The translations under genes and the position numbers were made by a program. Under the pieces are notes generated by a model that worked only from the letters and a program-made list of their open reading frames with translations, did not search any database and was not told the origin of the DNA. A DNA stretch of 64,000 nt, taken from assembly GCF_026151205.1 (NCBI RefSeq), contig NC_087075.1:5758858-5822857 (forward strand), in the 5' to 3' direction. Of this stretch, positions 11,367 through 24,443 are shown piece after piece; the stretch's first letter is position 1, and the number at the start of each line of letters is the position of its first letter. This stretch comes from Bolinopsis microptera (taxonomy: Eukaryota > Ctenophora > Tentaculata > Lobata > Bolinopsidae).

Positions 11367-13810
11367 CAGTGGCTTCTATCTTTCACATTTGATAAGTTTT
11401 AAACCGCAGATTTTATACCCTTCATTTTGAATGTCCTCCATGAGGTCAAGGTAAATCATATTAAACGAAACTTCGTTACGTCACAAAGTACCACGTTACG
11501 TCACAAAGTATCACGCTACGTCACACCACGTGACTTCGTCATATCAGGACTGTGGAATTTGTAATAATCGTCACAGAAAATGAACTCGGAAACCGAATAA
11601 TTTGTATTTTCAACTAAAATTATTTGATTTAACTGATGATATTTTATTTTAAAAGATGCTTATGTTTACAGAGATTTATTCTCCATTGATAATTTATATT
11701 TTTTCTTTTATCTTACCATATTTACAGCATAACGTTTCAGTAAGTTATGTCCTTGCAAAATTGAAGTAACATTTATATTTTGATCCTCCATATGCTGTAA
11801 ATAGGATGTAAGAGTAACATGGGAAGATAGGCCCAATTCTTATGAGATATTAAATGAATATCTTGAGAGTATGTATAAATCTGTTTATCATTACATTTTA
11901 TTGTTTATCATATATATGATTTTGTACCGCAATTACAAATACTGTATTTTATTTTTTACATTGAAGCAAAATATAAACTAGGAAGGGACAACTCATTTTT
12001 TGTCAGTCCATCCCCTGGAATCGCCAGATTTGAAATGTCAATTTGTGTCTATCAGTATCATCATCAAACAATTGCTCAAATGACATTGACAAAAATTACA
12101 AAATTCGGGTCACCTCCCTCAATAAGTTGTTCAGTGTGTGATAGTCAAGGCCAAGCTAAGCTCGTGGCGAAGTCGGAAAACTGGAGCTCCTGCGGTGCTA
12201 CGACTTAGCGTCATGTCGTGACATTACCTGGGGACCCCAGGCTATCATGTTTATAAACACCGAATAGATAAGAGATTCGGCGGAATGACAGTGGACAGGC
12301 TGAGCGCCGGCCAGTAAGTCGTGACACTGTTACTGTAATCCTTAAGAACATCCTACTGACAGGTGGATTCCATACACGAAATTAACCTTTAAAGTTTTCC
12401 ATGAGTCATTTTATTTCATAATTGCCGAAAAAAGCACTTTTATTCAGGTGTTGCTACACGTTGTTTTGATTGACGGTGTCAACCCATCGAGATCGTTGCT
12501 CTGCGAAGCATGAATGCTAGTTTGCGCGGCGCGTCGAAGCGGCAAAGTCCTCCAACACGTTGTTATATATACTTCTCTCGTGCACGCTTCGCGCGCGATC
12601 AAAAGGGCCGGTTCATGCAGCGTGTCATATCACGTGTGTCAATTCAGGTGAGCGCAAAGAATCGTTGATAAATTCAAGAAGCTAAATCACTCAACTGCAA
12701 CGTCCGTCTACCAAGAAGCCCGATAACTCAGCTCACACCTTATTTACTGTCTACCCAGATCAAGCCGGTCTAAACTCTAATTCTGCACCGTGAACTGGCT
12801 CAATTGTCAATAAATGCCGCAGATCAAGTACCAGTGGGCTTGTCAGTCACGCACAAGTGCAATGTGCGCGGTCACTTCTAGTTCTATTCCAATTCGTGGC
12901 AAATGCAAAATAGCAATGATTTAACAAAAAATTAGGTCTCGTGAAGTGAGAGTTATTTGGGACCCAGATCGGGCCCCTACAATCTACAGTGCCAGTACCA
13001 TGCTATAGCCTAAAAATGCCTCACTACCCTCAAATGCAAAATGACACGCGGCGGGACTGCCTCCCCATAAAATAATGTGTTAATAAACGGCGAGAGTGGC
13101 ACATGCTGACACGCATCCCAACTTACCATCGGAGTTACGAGGTAGTAAAGTAGTAAAAGACATGCCCAGGTGATGATACCTCACACGACACACCTGGATG
13201 TTATTTTCCTGACCAAGTAGTACCTTAACAACCTGAAATGCGTTTTGTAGCTTTCGGCTGGTTTACTGTAATATTAATGCGTTTTATAAAGGATATATGC
13301 ACGTCATGTTAAACACAATGACAAATGGACGGCTAACTTCGTTTAACTTTAAGTAGTCGCGGTAATTATGAAAGTAAATTCCTCACTTTATTTCCTGCAG
13401 CAGGTACTGATAGTCAACTTTTCTATAGGTATTATTTTTGTAATTCACTTGAATGCCTTTGTAAAAGTATAACACTATTGAATTTGCATTAGTTGTAGCA
13501 ACCCTTAGTCTTACAATATTCGGTATCAGCGTGTTTAACTTAACTTTAACTTTCATAAAGCTTATTGAAATATCTATATTTATAGCGTTTGTGATTCCTT
13601 ACTAACTCTTATTTTTTTGACGACCATGAAATTAGTAATATTAATTAACTGATGAGGTGCTCAGTGAGTGTTAACTAGGGCCTTCAAAAACAGGCCGACA
13701 AAATAATTATGATCGTCTCGTAGCGATTGTAGCTCATATGTGTCGTTGTAGTTGTAGTTGGTCTTCTTACCATTATTAATATTACCACTCTTAACACTAC
13801 TACCACTGGT
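11367..13810. other. Downstream intergenic, no gene recognised
   Basis: Right after the Dispatched-like stop there are three TTACGTCAC or CTACGTCAC repeats (about 11474-11526) and a CACGTG. From 12120 to 13100 the sequence is more GC-rich than its surroundings but shows no coding frame or RNA fold that I can name. Confidence 0.4.
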
Positions 13811-13847
13811 AGTACAGTGGTACTGGTACTACCAGTACCACTGTACT
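13811..13847. repeat. Perfect 18-bp palindrome with 1-nt centre
   Basis: AGTACAGTGGTACTGGTA (13811-13828), one C, then its exact reverse complement (13830-13847). Such a structure can extrude as a cruciform. Confidence 0.95.
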
Positions 13848-16800
13848 GATAAAACTGTCTACCGGCTGCCAAGCCTTGACGAGATTTAATAGAATGTCTC
13901 AGTTGCACTTAGAGTTAGGGGACATCAAGCAGTCTGGATATCAGGCGTAAAGTGTCCTTAATGTAATAAACGGCTGTTTGTGAAAACATTTGAGTTTAAT
14001 CATGAATCATGACAGTTCCTAATCCTAAGCAGCGTCCAACTCAGAATAAGCTAGATACCTATAACTTATTGATTTTTCGTTTATATTCCCAATCTGAAGT
14101 AATCCAACATATAACTTTGAATTATTGTATGAGGTTGTATTTAAATATACAACAATATAAATAATTTCTAATTTCTTTCTAAATAATCTAATCATTGAAA
14201 GCATGGTACCACCGATTGTAGCATTTGTATGATCTCAAGAACACTGTATACATTCCAGACCTGACTATGAAAACCTCCTATTATTCCACTATGTAGGACC
14301 CACTGACTCGCTAATATTAAAAAAATACTTCCCGTACGTATTCCAAAGTTTGGCACAGTCCAGCAAACCTTTTAACTTATTTAAAAGTACCGGTGGTCCC
14401 ACCCTGTAGTCGGTCATTACTGACATTTTGTTTGCCGACTCCCCGACTTTGTGTCTTCTTTCACCTCAATTTTTCAATTACGTGTACTACAAAGATTGGA
14501 TTAATTTGGCTTCTGTACATTATCATTTATCAATTTTAAGCTTGGCTAGATTAATGCGTTGTTGTAGACTCGTATATCCAGCTTATTTTATTTTGGCAAC
14601 CGTGGCTCAGACTTTTCTCTGATTCTCTTAGACGTATCATTAATATTTCATTAATATTTCATTTTATATACTTCATTAATATTTCATTATATTAATATTT
14701 CATTAATATTATTTGATTATAATTATAAATATAACCTAATTATCTTATCAGTATAACCGATCCTTGTTCGTCCTTCAAACTACTAGCTTCCTCTCAAGCT
14801 CTTTGTCTCATCTTACCCACTTAGCGCACACGTGCACCAATAACAGTGCACGTGCACCAATAACATTGCAATTGTCACCGAGAAGTCGTGCATAGTCCAA
14901 CTTTGTCTTTAATTCAATTAAATATCGTTATATAACTTATAACTCAACTCAGAAAATGAAGATTTGATAAACGTAGATAAGATCATGTACCATTGAAGTC
15001 TTGCCACAAATTGTTCTTAATCTTGTTACGATCAGGCTTTGCTTGGTTGTACCGCCTGGCCCCGGCTAGACTTTGTCCGGCTTTGTATGTTTCGGCCTCG
15101 TGATTCTTGTCTGCTTCCCTAAATAGTAAAATCTTATTATATATTTGATCGAAATCAATTAATTAAAGAACGTACAGGATTTGTAATTGGATTTAATATT
15201 AGCAACTCAGGCCCGGGAGTTTTTAAAAGTGCTTTTAAATCATTAAATGTCAAGTGCACTGATAAACATAAAGATATTCCATTGTAAGTTATATTACATA
15301 TTATACGGTGTATTATGTACTTAAACTTACAGTACTGTTCACAAATGAACATCAAAATTCTAAAAGCTGTAGAATCTTTGAATTTTGAGCTTCAGAAGTT
15401 TAGTATTGTTGTAACTTTAAGTTTAGTATTGTTGCAAATAGCTTTACCATTAGTCACACTGCGAGATTGTGTCGTTTAACTCTTTTATAGCAATTTAATG
15501 TGTACCTTAAACGGTGTTCTCTTTCGAGGCCATGCTCACTTGTACGTGTACTTTACTGTGCTAGGGCCATACAGTGACTTTGGCCCTATTATAATAATGC
15601 TGTTAATCCATATGTTTATCTGTGGTCGAGATATTTACGTTTACTGTTTTGAACAGACATAAAACTAATATTAACATTAATCATGTGTCGGTGCCTAAAA
15701 TTGTTTTAATGTACCATTATTCAGTCATACGAAAGATAAAATCTACCCTGAACATGTGAAACAGTAAATTGTCTTTGTAAGTTATACCTGATGCAGATGA
15801 CAGATGTGCAATGTGCATGCAGGAAATACTCAAATGATGTCTCTAAATTTGAAGACGCAAGCTTAACCGCACGACAATGTGCACTCTAAATAATACTAAA
15901 ACAACATAAACGAACCCGTTTAGCTAATGAATCTTAAATTTTATCTCTCCGTATTGGGGAACCCTAGATTCAACCTGATTTGCTGACGCAAACTTGTGGT
16001 TCTATAAATACCATCTGCTTAAACAAATTTATATTCTCAGATCATGTTAGTTTGTAGTAACCATCATCATGTGCCCGTAAATCTAAGTTAGGCTAATATT
16101 ATACAAACAGGATCTTTTTGTCCTACAACATTTACATCAATATTCGCGGCCGAGGGATGCTCTAGCTGCCTCTAATTCGAAGGATTACATGAACAACTTT
16201 AATTTACCCGAAATAAGTTTGTACGTTCAGGCTTGGCCATCTAACAAAGGTCTCAGGTAATGCCGACCTCTAACTCTGGGGAATAAAGTCGAATCTGGAG
16301 GATAGAGTTAATTAATTAGCGTGTCACCAATAAAATAGTAGGAAAGTCCTACGGATGCATGTGGTTCGCTAGACAGACTTTTCCGCTAGATAAGACGGCA
16401 TTTTCCGTTTTCATCGGAATTCTGTTCAGAGTGTGCACGTTAAGACGATCTGCACGATTTTTGATCGTTATTATTATCGGAAATTTAACTTCAGTACAAG
16501 TTTGGTTATCTTTGAGGTCCCCGCAGGTCTGACTTGCTTGATTTTGATTTTCCTGCTTTTTAATATTTATAGGCTGTTAGATTGTTAAAAACAGATATTT
16601 TTCATTATTATTGGTCCCGAAGTTAACATATGTATATTTTCTACGTTAAATAGTTTAATAGTTTAATCTTTCATCTTTAAATTTGTTAATTGTTATGGAA
16701 TTATGACTGTAGGTGGGTGATATCTAAATATCAGTAAGATTAAGTCCAATTGAATGTGTATAACTTAAACTATAATTGGAAGGTATATGGACTGTTTTTT

Positions 16801-17589
16801 TAAGCGGGCTCCATCGAACCTGAAAATTAAGGATTCCACCCTATTTTAGCCATATTGTCTCATGGCCATGATACTTTCTACATTCTGATTGCATAATGCA
16901 TATTGCAGATTGCATAATGCGTTTTTATTTATCATCGTTGATTCCGTGCCAATTGCAGAGATTGGAGATCAATGTTGGAGTGCATGCAGGGTACATATTG
17001 AGGCCAATGGCCAGCTTAAAATCGAAGGAGTCGAGGAAATCACAGTATTCTAACAATCAGTTGGATTAATTGGGGTCATCGGAGTTTATGAATCCATATT
17101 ATTCAAATTCCAGTGACTATAGTGTATTCAGATTTATTTTGGAAATCAAATCCGATGATTTCAATTTGCTTATATTTCAGAGGGTTTAATATGAAACTGA
17201 CTAATCTGCTTAGAAAACAGTTCAATACATTGTCCAATAGTACTCCAAGTCCAGTTGTTTGATCAACTTATAAAATGGCAAAATTATTGAAACGACTCGA
17301 GCTGTTTCAGTTTGTCCAGTATTTCTCAAGTCGTCTAGAATTATACAATATAACAATGAGGCTCTTTCCTCTGTCTAGGTGTTAAGGGTAGACAATAGTA
17401 CCTGTAGGTGTCCGTCTGTCCACGGTACGTCTGTGAAATGCTGCATTCACAAAATACATTTATGATCTAAATGTTTGACAGGAAGGAAAGGAATCTGATG
17501 ACTGAAGAATGAGCAGGAGAAGCGGTAATGGTCGCGTATAACCTCGATCTAGTCTCTTATGTTGCCCTGATAAGTAAGTAGCTAACTAT
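13848..17589. other. Intergenic, no gene recognised
   Basis: AT-rich. Contains a short ATTAATATTTC tandem repeat (about 14640-14705) and paired CACGTGCACCAATAACA copies at 14829-14865. Nothing else is supported. Confidence 0.45.
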
Positions 17590-17639
17590 GACGTCATACC
17601 AGGTCTGACATACATCACGTGACACGTTATACAAAGTTT

Positions 17640-17816
17640 GCCTTCAAATTTTTCCATTTTACCCGGATCGCAGCCGATGCCAACGACTTTGCAATATTTT
17701 TCAGTTCCGTTAAGATTTAACACCTGCATTACGCTGTCCGGCTGTCTGGTCACCCTAGACTCACTCCTGAGATCAGCTGTGCCTTCAGGACAGCAGGGAG
17801 CAGGTTTTGGGACTTT
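17640..17816 (-). pseudogene. Possible first exon or fragment of a dienelactone-hydrolase-like gene
   Basis: On the minus strand the frame open from 17825 down to 17589 reads PKPAPCCPEGTADLRS and then LNGTEKYCKVVG. CCPEG (or CCPPG) followed about 25 residues later by an LNG...YVVG-like segment is typical of the N-terminus of animal and fungal dienelactone-hydrolase-family proteins, from memory of the family. A possible donor follows DPG at 17662. The catalytic core is not seen nearby and no ATG precedes the motif, so it may be a dead fragment or a false match. Confidence 0.3.
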
Positions 17817-18562
17817 AGCAGGCCTTTATCATGGGGGAGGGGGACAAATTGGCACGAACTCTGCAAGCCGATTTCTGTGATTTCTGCTCCCAAATGATCG
17901 CACATGGAACGAAATGTCGTTTGGCAAGCTCGGTTCCGAGTATAACGTTCTATCACTAGTGTTGATTTTATTTGCAACGTTATTTGCAGCTCGATATACC
18001 GGACACTACAATCGTCTATTGAGCAATTTTATTTTCCCACGGCGAAGCTCCTATCGAATCGAAGTTTTGCATTAGCTAAATCTTAAGTCTAGATTGCATT
18101 TGCACGATTTAAAAATATGAAAGCTTCTAGGGAGACTAGTTTCTAAAAACATGGGGTTTGTAATTTCATTCCACCATCGTTAGTATTGTTCTTTTCGGTT
18201 TCATAATTCATAAATGCCAATCATTCATCTTTATCGACCGTTGATTTGATCAGTTGAAATAATAATGTTGGAGCAGTAAAAACATTAAATGTATTATGCA
18301 TTTTTATATCCCGATCTTTTCAACAATTGTCACTTTTCAGGAACCAATGATTAATGTAAAAGTTGCTTTTACATTGACTAAAACACTGAAATTTATAACT
18401 ATTGACATTGTAAATGTGGTGAATGAAAATGCAAAATTTTTCCACCGCAGCCTATCTAACTCGATTTCTGAAAAAGAATGTACCACAGCCCCCATGGATA
18501 CTGGATACCGTCATCCATGAAATAAATGCAAAATTGATCTGCAACACGTGTAAATTATACTC

Positions 18563-18739
18563 GTCATGTGTTATAAATGTCACGTGTTATAAATGTCACG
18601 TGTTATAAATGTCACGTGTTATAAATGTCATGTGTTATAAATGTCACGTGTTATAAATGTCACGTGTTATAAATGTCATGTGTTATAAATGTCACGTGTT
18701 ACAAATGTCACGTGTTATAAATGTCACGTGTTATAAATG
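18563..18739. repeat. 16-bp minisatellite containing CACGTG
   Basis: About eleven units of ATGTCACGTGTTATAA in a row, with occasional CATGTG variants. Confidence 0.95.
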
Positions 18740-18850
18740 ATATCTTGTCAGATAAGGTGAAGCACGGTTTCGGCTCGATTGGCATGATCGAGCAATGGCT
18801 GTTTCCTGAATGCGTTAACAGAAATATGAACAACAATCATACACTCGGTA
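18721..18850 (+). other. Possible orphan exon with strong donor
   Basis: The open frame after the minisatellite encodes INDILSDKVKHGFGSIGMIE and further well-mixed residues up to a consensus donor GTAAGT at about 18847. Composition looks coding, but I recognise no domain and found no partner exon. It could be a fragment of a broken gene or chance. Confidence 0.25.
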
Positions 18851-18980
18851 AGTCGTTTTTCCAGTCGTTTTTAGTGATCGTAAGATTTGAAATCTGCATA
18901 CTGTAAATCTTTTGTTTATGTTACATACTTCAAAAGAAAGAATTACGATTACTTAGGAATAATTTTCGATAAAGTTGAAA

Positions 18981-19016
18981 AAAAGCCAAAAATATATAAA
19001 TATATTTTTGGCTTTT
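18981..19016. repeat. Perfect 16-bp hairpin
   Basis: AAAAGCCAAAAATATA (18981-18996) and its exact reverse complement (19001-19016) are separated by 4 nt. Confidence 0.85.
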
Positions 19017-20004
19017 AAAAGGATATATACTTTTTATTTTGTCTCGCATGATATTAAATTGATATTTTGGTAAAATAAAACCGCAACAAAAAGATTTTCT
19101 AAGCAAAGGAAACATTTTCAAGATATCAGTGCACAATATACTCAAGACATTATTAAAGCACACTTAAGTTATAATTAGATAATCAACACAATTACTTGCC
19201 TACTAGCTCAAATTTATGCAAATTACCTACTTATAAGCTTGCTCTGAAATGGCCAGTTTCATATAAATTATCCAAAGTTAGTTATACATTGTTCCGTATC
19301 CATTCATGCGTATTAAAAGTTACTAGCTTAAACGGATTTACACTAAAATTTCTATTTTTGGAACTGAATATCTATTTTCATCATTGATGTTGCTGTTGTT
19401 TAACTGAATCACTTGTACATAAACCTTCTGTAATCGTGATCCATGAATTAAAATTCGTTAGCTTTTTCTATCTTTACTTGTTTACTCGAAAGTAAACAGT
19501 GAAATGTTATTTCCAATTTAATACAATTATCGATATCATTTACGTATATAACAAAAGTTAAGGAAACCATACGTCCGCAAGTAGTAAGCTGTATACTAAC
19601 ACTGTTTAACGTTAAAGGATACAATTTTGGGAAAATAACTCAATTTATAGTTTATGTATACTTATAGTCTACACTAGGCGTTTCCTTAATAGTGACAGTC
19701 TCAGTTTTGCAATCTACAGTTTTCCGTAGAATCTGTCTTTTCTTGAAGGTTTAATATTAATAGATAAATGAAGATCACACTTTTTGAATATTTCTCAGTT
19801 TTATCTGCCGAAAACGTAAACTCGAACCATTGATCAGATAGTGTTTCTGGGATCCGACGTCATGCAATTGAATGGTTTATCGCCATGTACAATGTGCATT
19901 GAGCATGTGTATTGTGTATCCACTGTGCATGTATGTCTTTATACCCATCGGCATCATACTGCTGAAGGCTCCAAACAAGCTTACAAAATGTGCAACCATG
20001 AGAG

Positions 20005-20306
20005 ATACCACCGTGACTGGTATCACGTGACCGGGGTACCACCGTGACTGGTATCACGTGACCGGGGTACCACCGTGACTGGTATCACGTGACCGGGGTA
20101 CCACCGTGACTGGTATCACGTGACCGGGGTACCACCGTGACTGGTATCACGTGACCGGGGTACCACCGTGACTGGTATCACGTGACCGGGGTACCACCGT
20201 GACTGGTATCACGTGACCAGGGTATCACCGTGACTGGTATCACGTGACCGGGCTACCACCGTGACTGGTATCACGTGACCGGGGTACCACCGTGACTGGT
20301 ATCACG
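20005..20306. repeat. 31-bp minisatellite containing TCACGTGACC
   Basis: Nearly ten 31-bp units of the type CCACCGTGACTGGTATCACG with TGACCGGGGTA. Units are almost identical, so expansion is recent. Confidence 0.95.
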
Positions 20307-20805
20307 TTAGTAGATCACGATGGATTATATCCGCAGCTGGCCTTAGCAAGCGTGAGAGATACAAAAAGCCGTAAAATTGAGGAGTCGCTGTGATTTTTGT
20401 ATTTGTGAATATCTCTAACCCCGCTCCGTACAATTGTTATTACAATTACTATCTCCGGTTCACATACCCCGTACAATGCAAAGTTATAGACACTCACTAT
20501 AGTGGATATTAATTGGAAATAAAATGAAATTAAGCAAAAATTAAGGGAACTTATACAAACTATCGTCATTTCCCAAGTATTATCAACCCTTGCACACTTT
20601 ACCAATCTATATTGGGCATTGGCACTGACTTTGTAGTCTGTCACACCGCGCAAAAACTATCGAAATTGAAAAATTTAGTATTCTCATACATCACACAGAA
20701 ATGTGTCTCCTCGCCACGCCTTGTTGGAATGAAAGTTTTGATGAATCAAGCTCGGTCGTATCGTTGCTTTGGTCATTGGTGAACATGTTGTTATTGTTGA
20801 ATAAA

Positions 20806-22516
20806 GGGGGGGGGGGGGGGGGGGGGGGGGGGTGTCATGTCCGTCTATGTCCGCCTATGTCCTGTCCTTATCAAATTATATACAAATAAAATAATTACAA
20901 ATAAAACAATAAACTCTAACATTCATTACACTCTCTAAAATTAAAATATACAGGATAAAATAAGGAGGAAGAGGAGGAAGGAAAAGGAGGAAGAGGACTT
21001 AGGAGGAGGAGGAGAAGGACTGAGGAGGAGAAGGAGGACCCAGGAGGAGGAGGACCCATGAGGAGGAGGACCCAGGAAAAGGCCCCAGGAGGAGGAGGAG
21101 GACTGGGGAGGAGGAGGACTGTTGAGGACTGATGAGGAGAACTGAGGACGACGAGGAGGAGTAGGAGGAGGACTGAGGAGGGGAGGAGGAAGAGGACTGG
21201 GGAGGATCAGGAAGACCCAGGAGGAGGACCCAGGAGGAGGAGGAGGATTGAGGAGGACTGAGGAGGAGGACTGACGATGACTGAGAAGGAGGAGGACTGA
21301 GGAGCACTGAGGAGGATGGCTGAGGAGGATGGCTGAGGAGGATGGCTGAGGAGGATGACTGAGAGGGAGGAGGAGGAGGACTCAGGAGGAGGACTTAGGA
21401 GAAATGAGAAGGAGGACTGAGGAAAACTGAGGAGGAGGAGGAGGAGGAGGACTGAATAGGAGGAGGAGAAGGAGGGGGACTGGGAGAGGACTGAGGAGGA
21501 GGACTGATGAGAAGGACGAGGAGGAGGACTAAGGAGGAGGACTGAGGACCGAGAAGGAAGCGGAGGAGGATGAAGAGGAGGAGGAGGACCCAGGAGGAGG
21601 AGGACTGAGGAGGACTGAGGAGGATGGCTGAGGAGGATGACTGAGAGGGAAGAGGAGGAGGAGGAGGAGGAGGACTCAGGAGGAGAAGGAGGAGGACTGA
21701 GGAGGAGGAGGAGGAGGAGGAGGACTGAATAGGAGGAGGAGGATGGGGACTGGGGGAGGACTGAGGAGGAGGATGGAGGACTGAGGAGAAGGATGGAGGA
21801 CTGAGGAGAAGGATGAGGAGGAGGACTGAGGACTGAGGAGGACTGAGAAGGAGGAGGACTGAGGAGGAGGAGGAGGAGGAGGAGGAGGACTGAATAGGAG
21901 GAGGAGGAGGGGGACTGGGGGAGGACTGAGGAGGAGGATGTATGACTGAGGAGAAGGATGAGGATGAGGACTGAGGAGGACTGAGGACTGAGGAGGAAGA
22001 GGAGGAGGATGAAGAGGAGGAGGAGGACTGGGGAGGATGACTCAGGAGGAGGAGGAGGACTGGGGAGGAGGAGGACTGTTGAGGACTGATGAGGAGGACT
22101 GAGGACGAGGAGGAGGAGGAGGACTGAGGAGGGGAGGAGGAAGAGGACTGAGGAAGATCAGGAAGACCCAGGAGGAGGAGGAGGAAGAGTAGGAGGAGGA
22201 AGCATCTAAATGTTATTTCCATTTTTGTCCGTTTTTGTACATTTTTGTCCGCTCTATTTTTTGTCCGTTTTGAAAATATAGGGTACCGAACGGACAAAAA
22301 ACATGATCCCCCTATAACAGCAAAAATTGGACATTTTATTTAGCAATTTAGGTGTCTATTAATGTCCGCTAATGTCCGCTAATGTCCGTCTATGTCCGCC
22401 AATGTCCGCCTATGTCCGTCTATGTCCGCCTATGTCCGCCTATGTCCGCCTATGTCCTGTCCTTTTTGGATTTTATGAGACAAGCGGACATAAACGGACG
22501 TGACAACCCCCCCCCC
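20806..22516. mobile_element. Poly(G)-ended TIR element with GA-rich body
   Basis: Left end: 27 G (20806-20832) then TGTCATGTCCGTCTATGTCC. Right end: ten C (22507-22516); its reverse complement reads G-run, TTGTCACGTCCGTTTATGTC, so the ends form an inverted repeat of about 25 bp outside a 10-bp motif (CTATGTCCGC and variants) repeated nine times at 22361-22450. AATAAA directly flanks both ends (20800-20805 and 22517-22522), a probable TSD. The body (20955-22200) is almost pure purine on the plus strand. There is no transposase, so it is non-autonomous. The long serine/proline-rich minus-strand frames are simple translations of GGA/GAG repeats. Confidence 0.75.
20955..22200. repeat. 1.25-kb GA-rich (GAGGAGGACTGAGGA) low-complexity tract
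   Basis: Built of GAG/GGA triplets interrupted by short ACTG or CCCAGG steps. Long purine stretches with mirror symmetry can form triplex (H-DNA). Confidence 0.95.
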
Positions 22517-22522
22517 AATAAA

Positions 22523-23680
22523 CCGTTTTTCTGTAAATTCTTCCCCACTGAAATTTCCGGAGGATTGGAAATGCATGGCCCGGTATTTGAGGACGATGTA
22601 CCTCAATAATTCGATTGCCATCCATTTACACCATTCGTTATGTATATTTAACTAGTGTATTTAACTAGTGTATTTAACTGGTCCCTGTTTCTGTGGTAAC
22701 TGAGTTGTTATAGACTTAAATTTTGTTTATATAACGATCAATAGTGCACCAATTTATTGTTGTTCGCCTAATAATCTAAATTGGGGAGCTGGACAGTACC
22801 TGGTACCTGCTGGGCAAACCAAGTAGGAAATCACATTTCAATTGGGCCTTCCGTCTAAAAGGCCCAATCGATTTGTTGAATAAACAACTAAAGATCTCCT
22901 GTGACAGAGAACAAAAAAACAACAGCCCTTGTATTGGTCACGTTTTGGACAGTTCCTACATTTCCTACATTTCCTACATTTGAACTTGCTTTCCTCAATT
23001 TTTAGATTCCCACACAATTAAGCTGTTAATATGTATAGGAAGGATGGCCGTATTATCAATTGAGAACAGCCACCAGCTGAACTCAAAACTAGTAATATAA
23101 GTTAAATCTAATAAATATCTTTATATCCCGACTAACAATTAATGTACTAACAAGGTGTACTAAGTTGGTACTACTATCACTACAACTATAACCATTACGC
23201 TACTAACAATACACACTGTGACAGTGTGACTAAGTGACACAGTGACTAAGTGTGTGTTAGATTATATTGATACGCTCAACAGCACTAGAAACGCAGCAAA
23301 TGTGCTGCATGGAACGGCTTGGTTAATTTGCTGACAGGATTTATTCTACGCACTACATTATCTAGTATCTAAGTACGCAGAGTGCTATGTTCGTGGGGTA
23401 GACACTAAATTTTACTGGGTGTAGCGCTACCTTATAAAGTGGTTCTGGTTTTCGTAAGGGATCCCATGTCGGATGTTTAATTGTGTTATGTTATTGTTGC
23501 ATTTGGACACAAAGGGAAACATACTTAGTATGAGTTCCTTGTGTACGTTTTGATCAGTTTCGCCAGTTCTTAAATTGATATTTAAATAGAGCGCTACTAA
23601 AAGTAATGTTCATAACATTAACTCACAAGGTAGTTAGTGTGGCGGTTCCTCCGCCCTCGGACCACATAAACATGATAAAG
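22523..23680. other. Intergenic, no gene recognised
   Basis: Contains a 10-bp hairpin (ATTGGGCCTT and its complement) near 22840-22866. Otherwise only short frames. Confidence 0.4.
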
Positions 23681-24027
23681 GCTAGCTTATCACTATTGTG
23701 ACGGTACATTAGAACTAGAGTCTAGTCTAGTTACTAGACAGAAACAAAGTGTGAAGGGCCTGAACGGAACCCCTCGGTTTCAGTTCCTTGTTTAACACTG
23801 CCGTACAGAAAGGACATCTGAACCGAAAGTAACAGTACTTTCTTGACGAAAGTCGAATACAAGGAAATACTTTCGAGAAAACCTTAGTATATACAACATA
23901 GCTACTTTTGGCAGGGTAGTGTTGGTTATGTGCCTAACCTGGTAAACACAGTAGATATCCTTGCTGTACGGCTAGTTAAACAAGGAATTGAAACTGTGGG
24001 GATCCTTGCAGACCAACCTACCTGTGG
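23680..24027 (-). repeat. Dispersed repeat copy, unoccupied by the 53-kb element
   Basis: Read on the minus strand, this segment matches 52960-53007 joined to 54889-54945: the same order of GTACGGCAGTGTTAAACAA, GAACTGAAACC, GTTCCGTTCAGG, CCTTCACACT and CTAATGTACCGTCACAATAG. The site that is duplicated around the 53008-54888 element exists here as one copy (23758-23765, GTTCAGGC read on the minus strand). Confidence 0.8.
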
Positions 24028-24035
24028 CTAAAGCT

Positions 24036-24435
24036 CAGGGTTGTAATTTAAGGTTCTCTCTTTTTTAAGGTTTTATTTCGGTTTTTTTAAAGGTTTTTTC
24101 AGTGTTTCCTGCGGTTTTTAAGGTTGTTTTTTCAGGTTTTCTTTCCGTATCGCAAAAAAAAAGAAAAAAAGTCACAGTTATTTTTTCCAATCCGAGGTAC
24201 ACCTAACTAGGTATGATTTGAGAAAATGCCCATCCAAGGTACACCTTACTAAGTATAATTTGAGAAGATGCCAATTCCGGCTTTTTGAACGCTTTTCAAG
24301 GTTCTCAAAAACTTTTAAAGGTTTTGTTCTCCTTTTTTAAGGTTTTTTGAGCTAAAACCGCTCTTTCTAAGGTTTTTTGGCAATTTCACGATTTTAAAGG
24401 ATTTTTAAAGGTTTTAAGGTCCGCTCCCAACCCTG
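24036..24435. mobile_element. 400-bp hAT-like MITE with T-rich repeat body
   Basis: The ends are CAGGGTTG and CAACCCTG, and the 8-bp sequence CTAAAGCT flanks both sides exactly (24028-24035 and 24436-24443). CAGGG-type ends with an 8-bp TSD are the hallmark of hAT elements. The interior is mostly repeats of AAGGTTTTT-like motifs plus a duplicated segment of about 50 bp (GAGGTACACCTAACTAGGTA type), with no coding capacity. Confidence 0.8.
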
Positions 24436-24443
24436 CTAAAGCT

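Noticed and set aside
20999-22297. 300- and 102-residue serine/proline-rich minus-strand frames
   Set aside because: They translate GGA/GAG low-complexity DNA; no splice sites, no start context and no domain.
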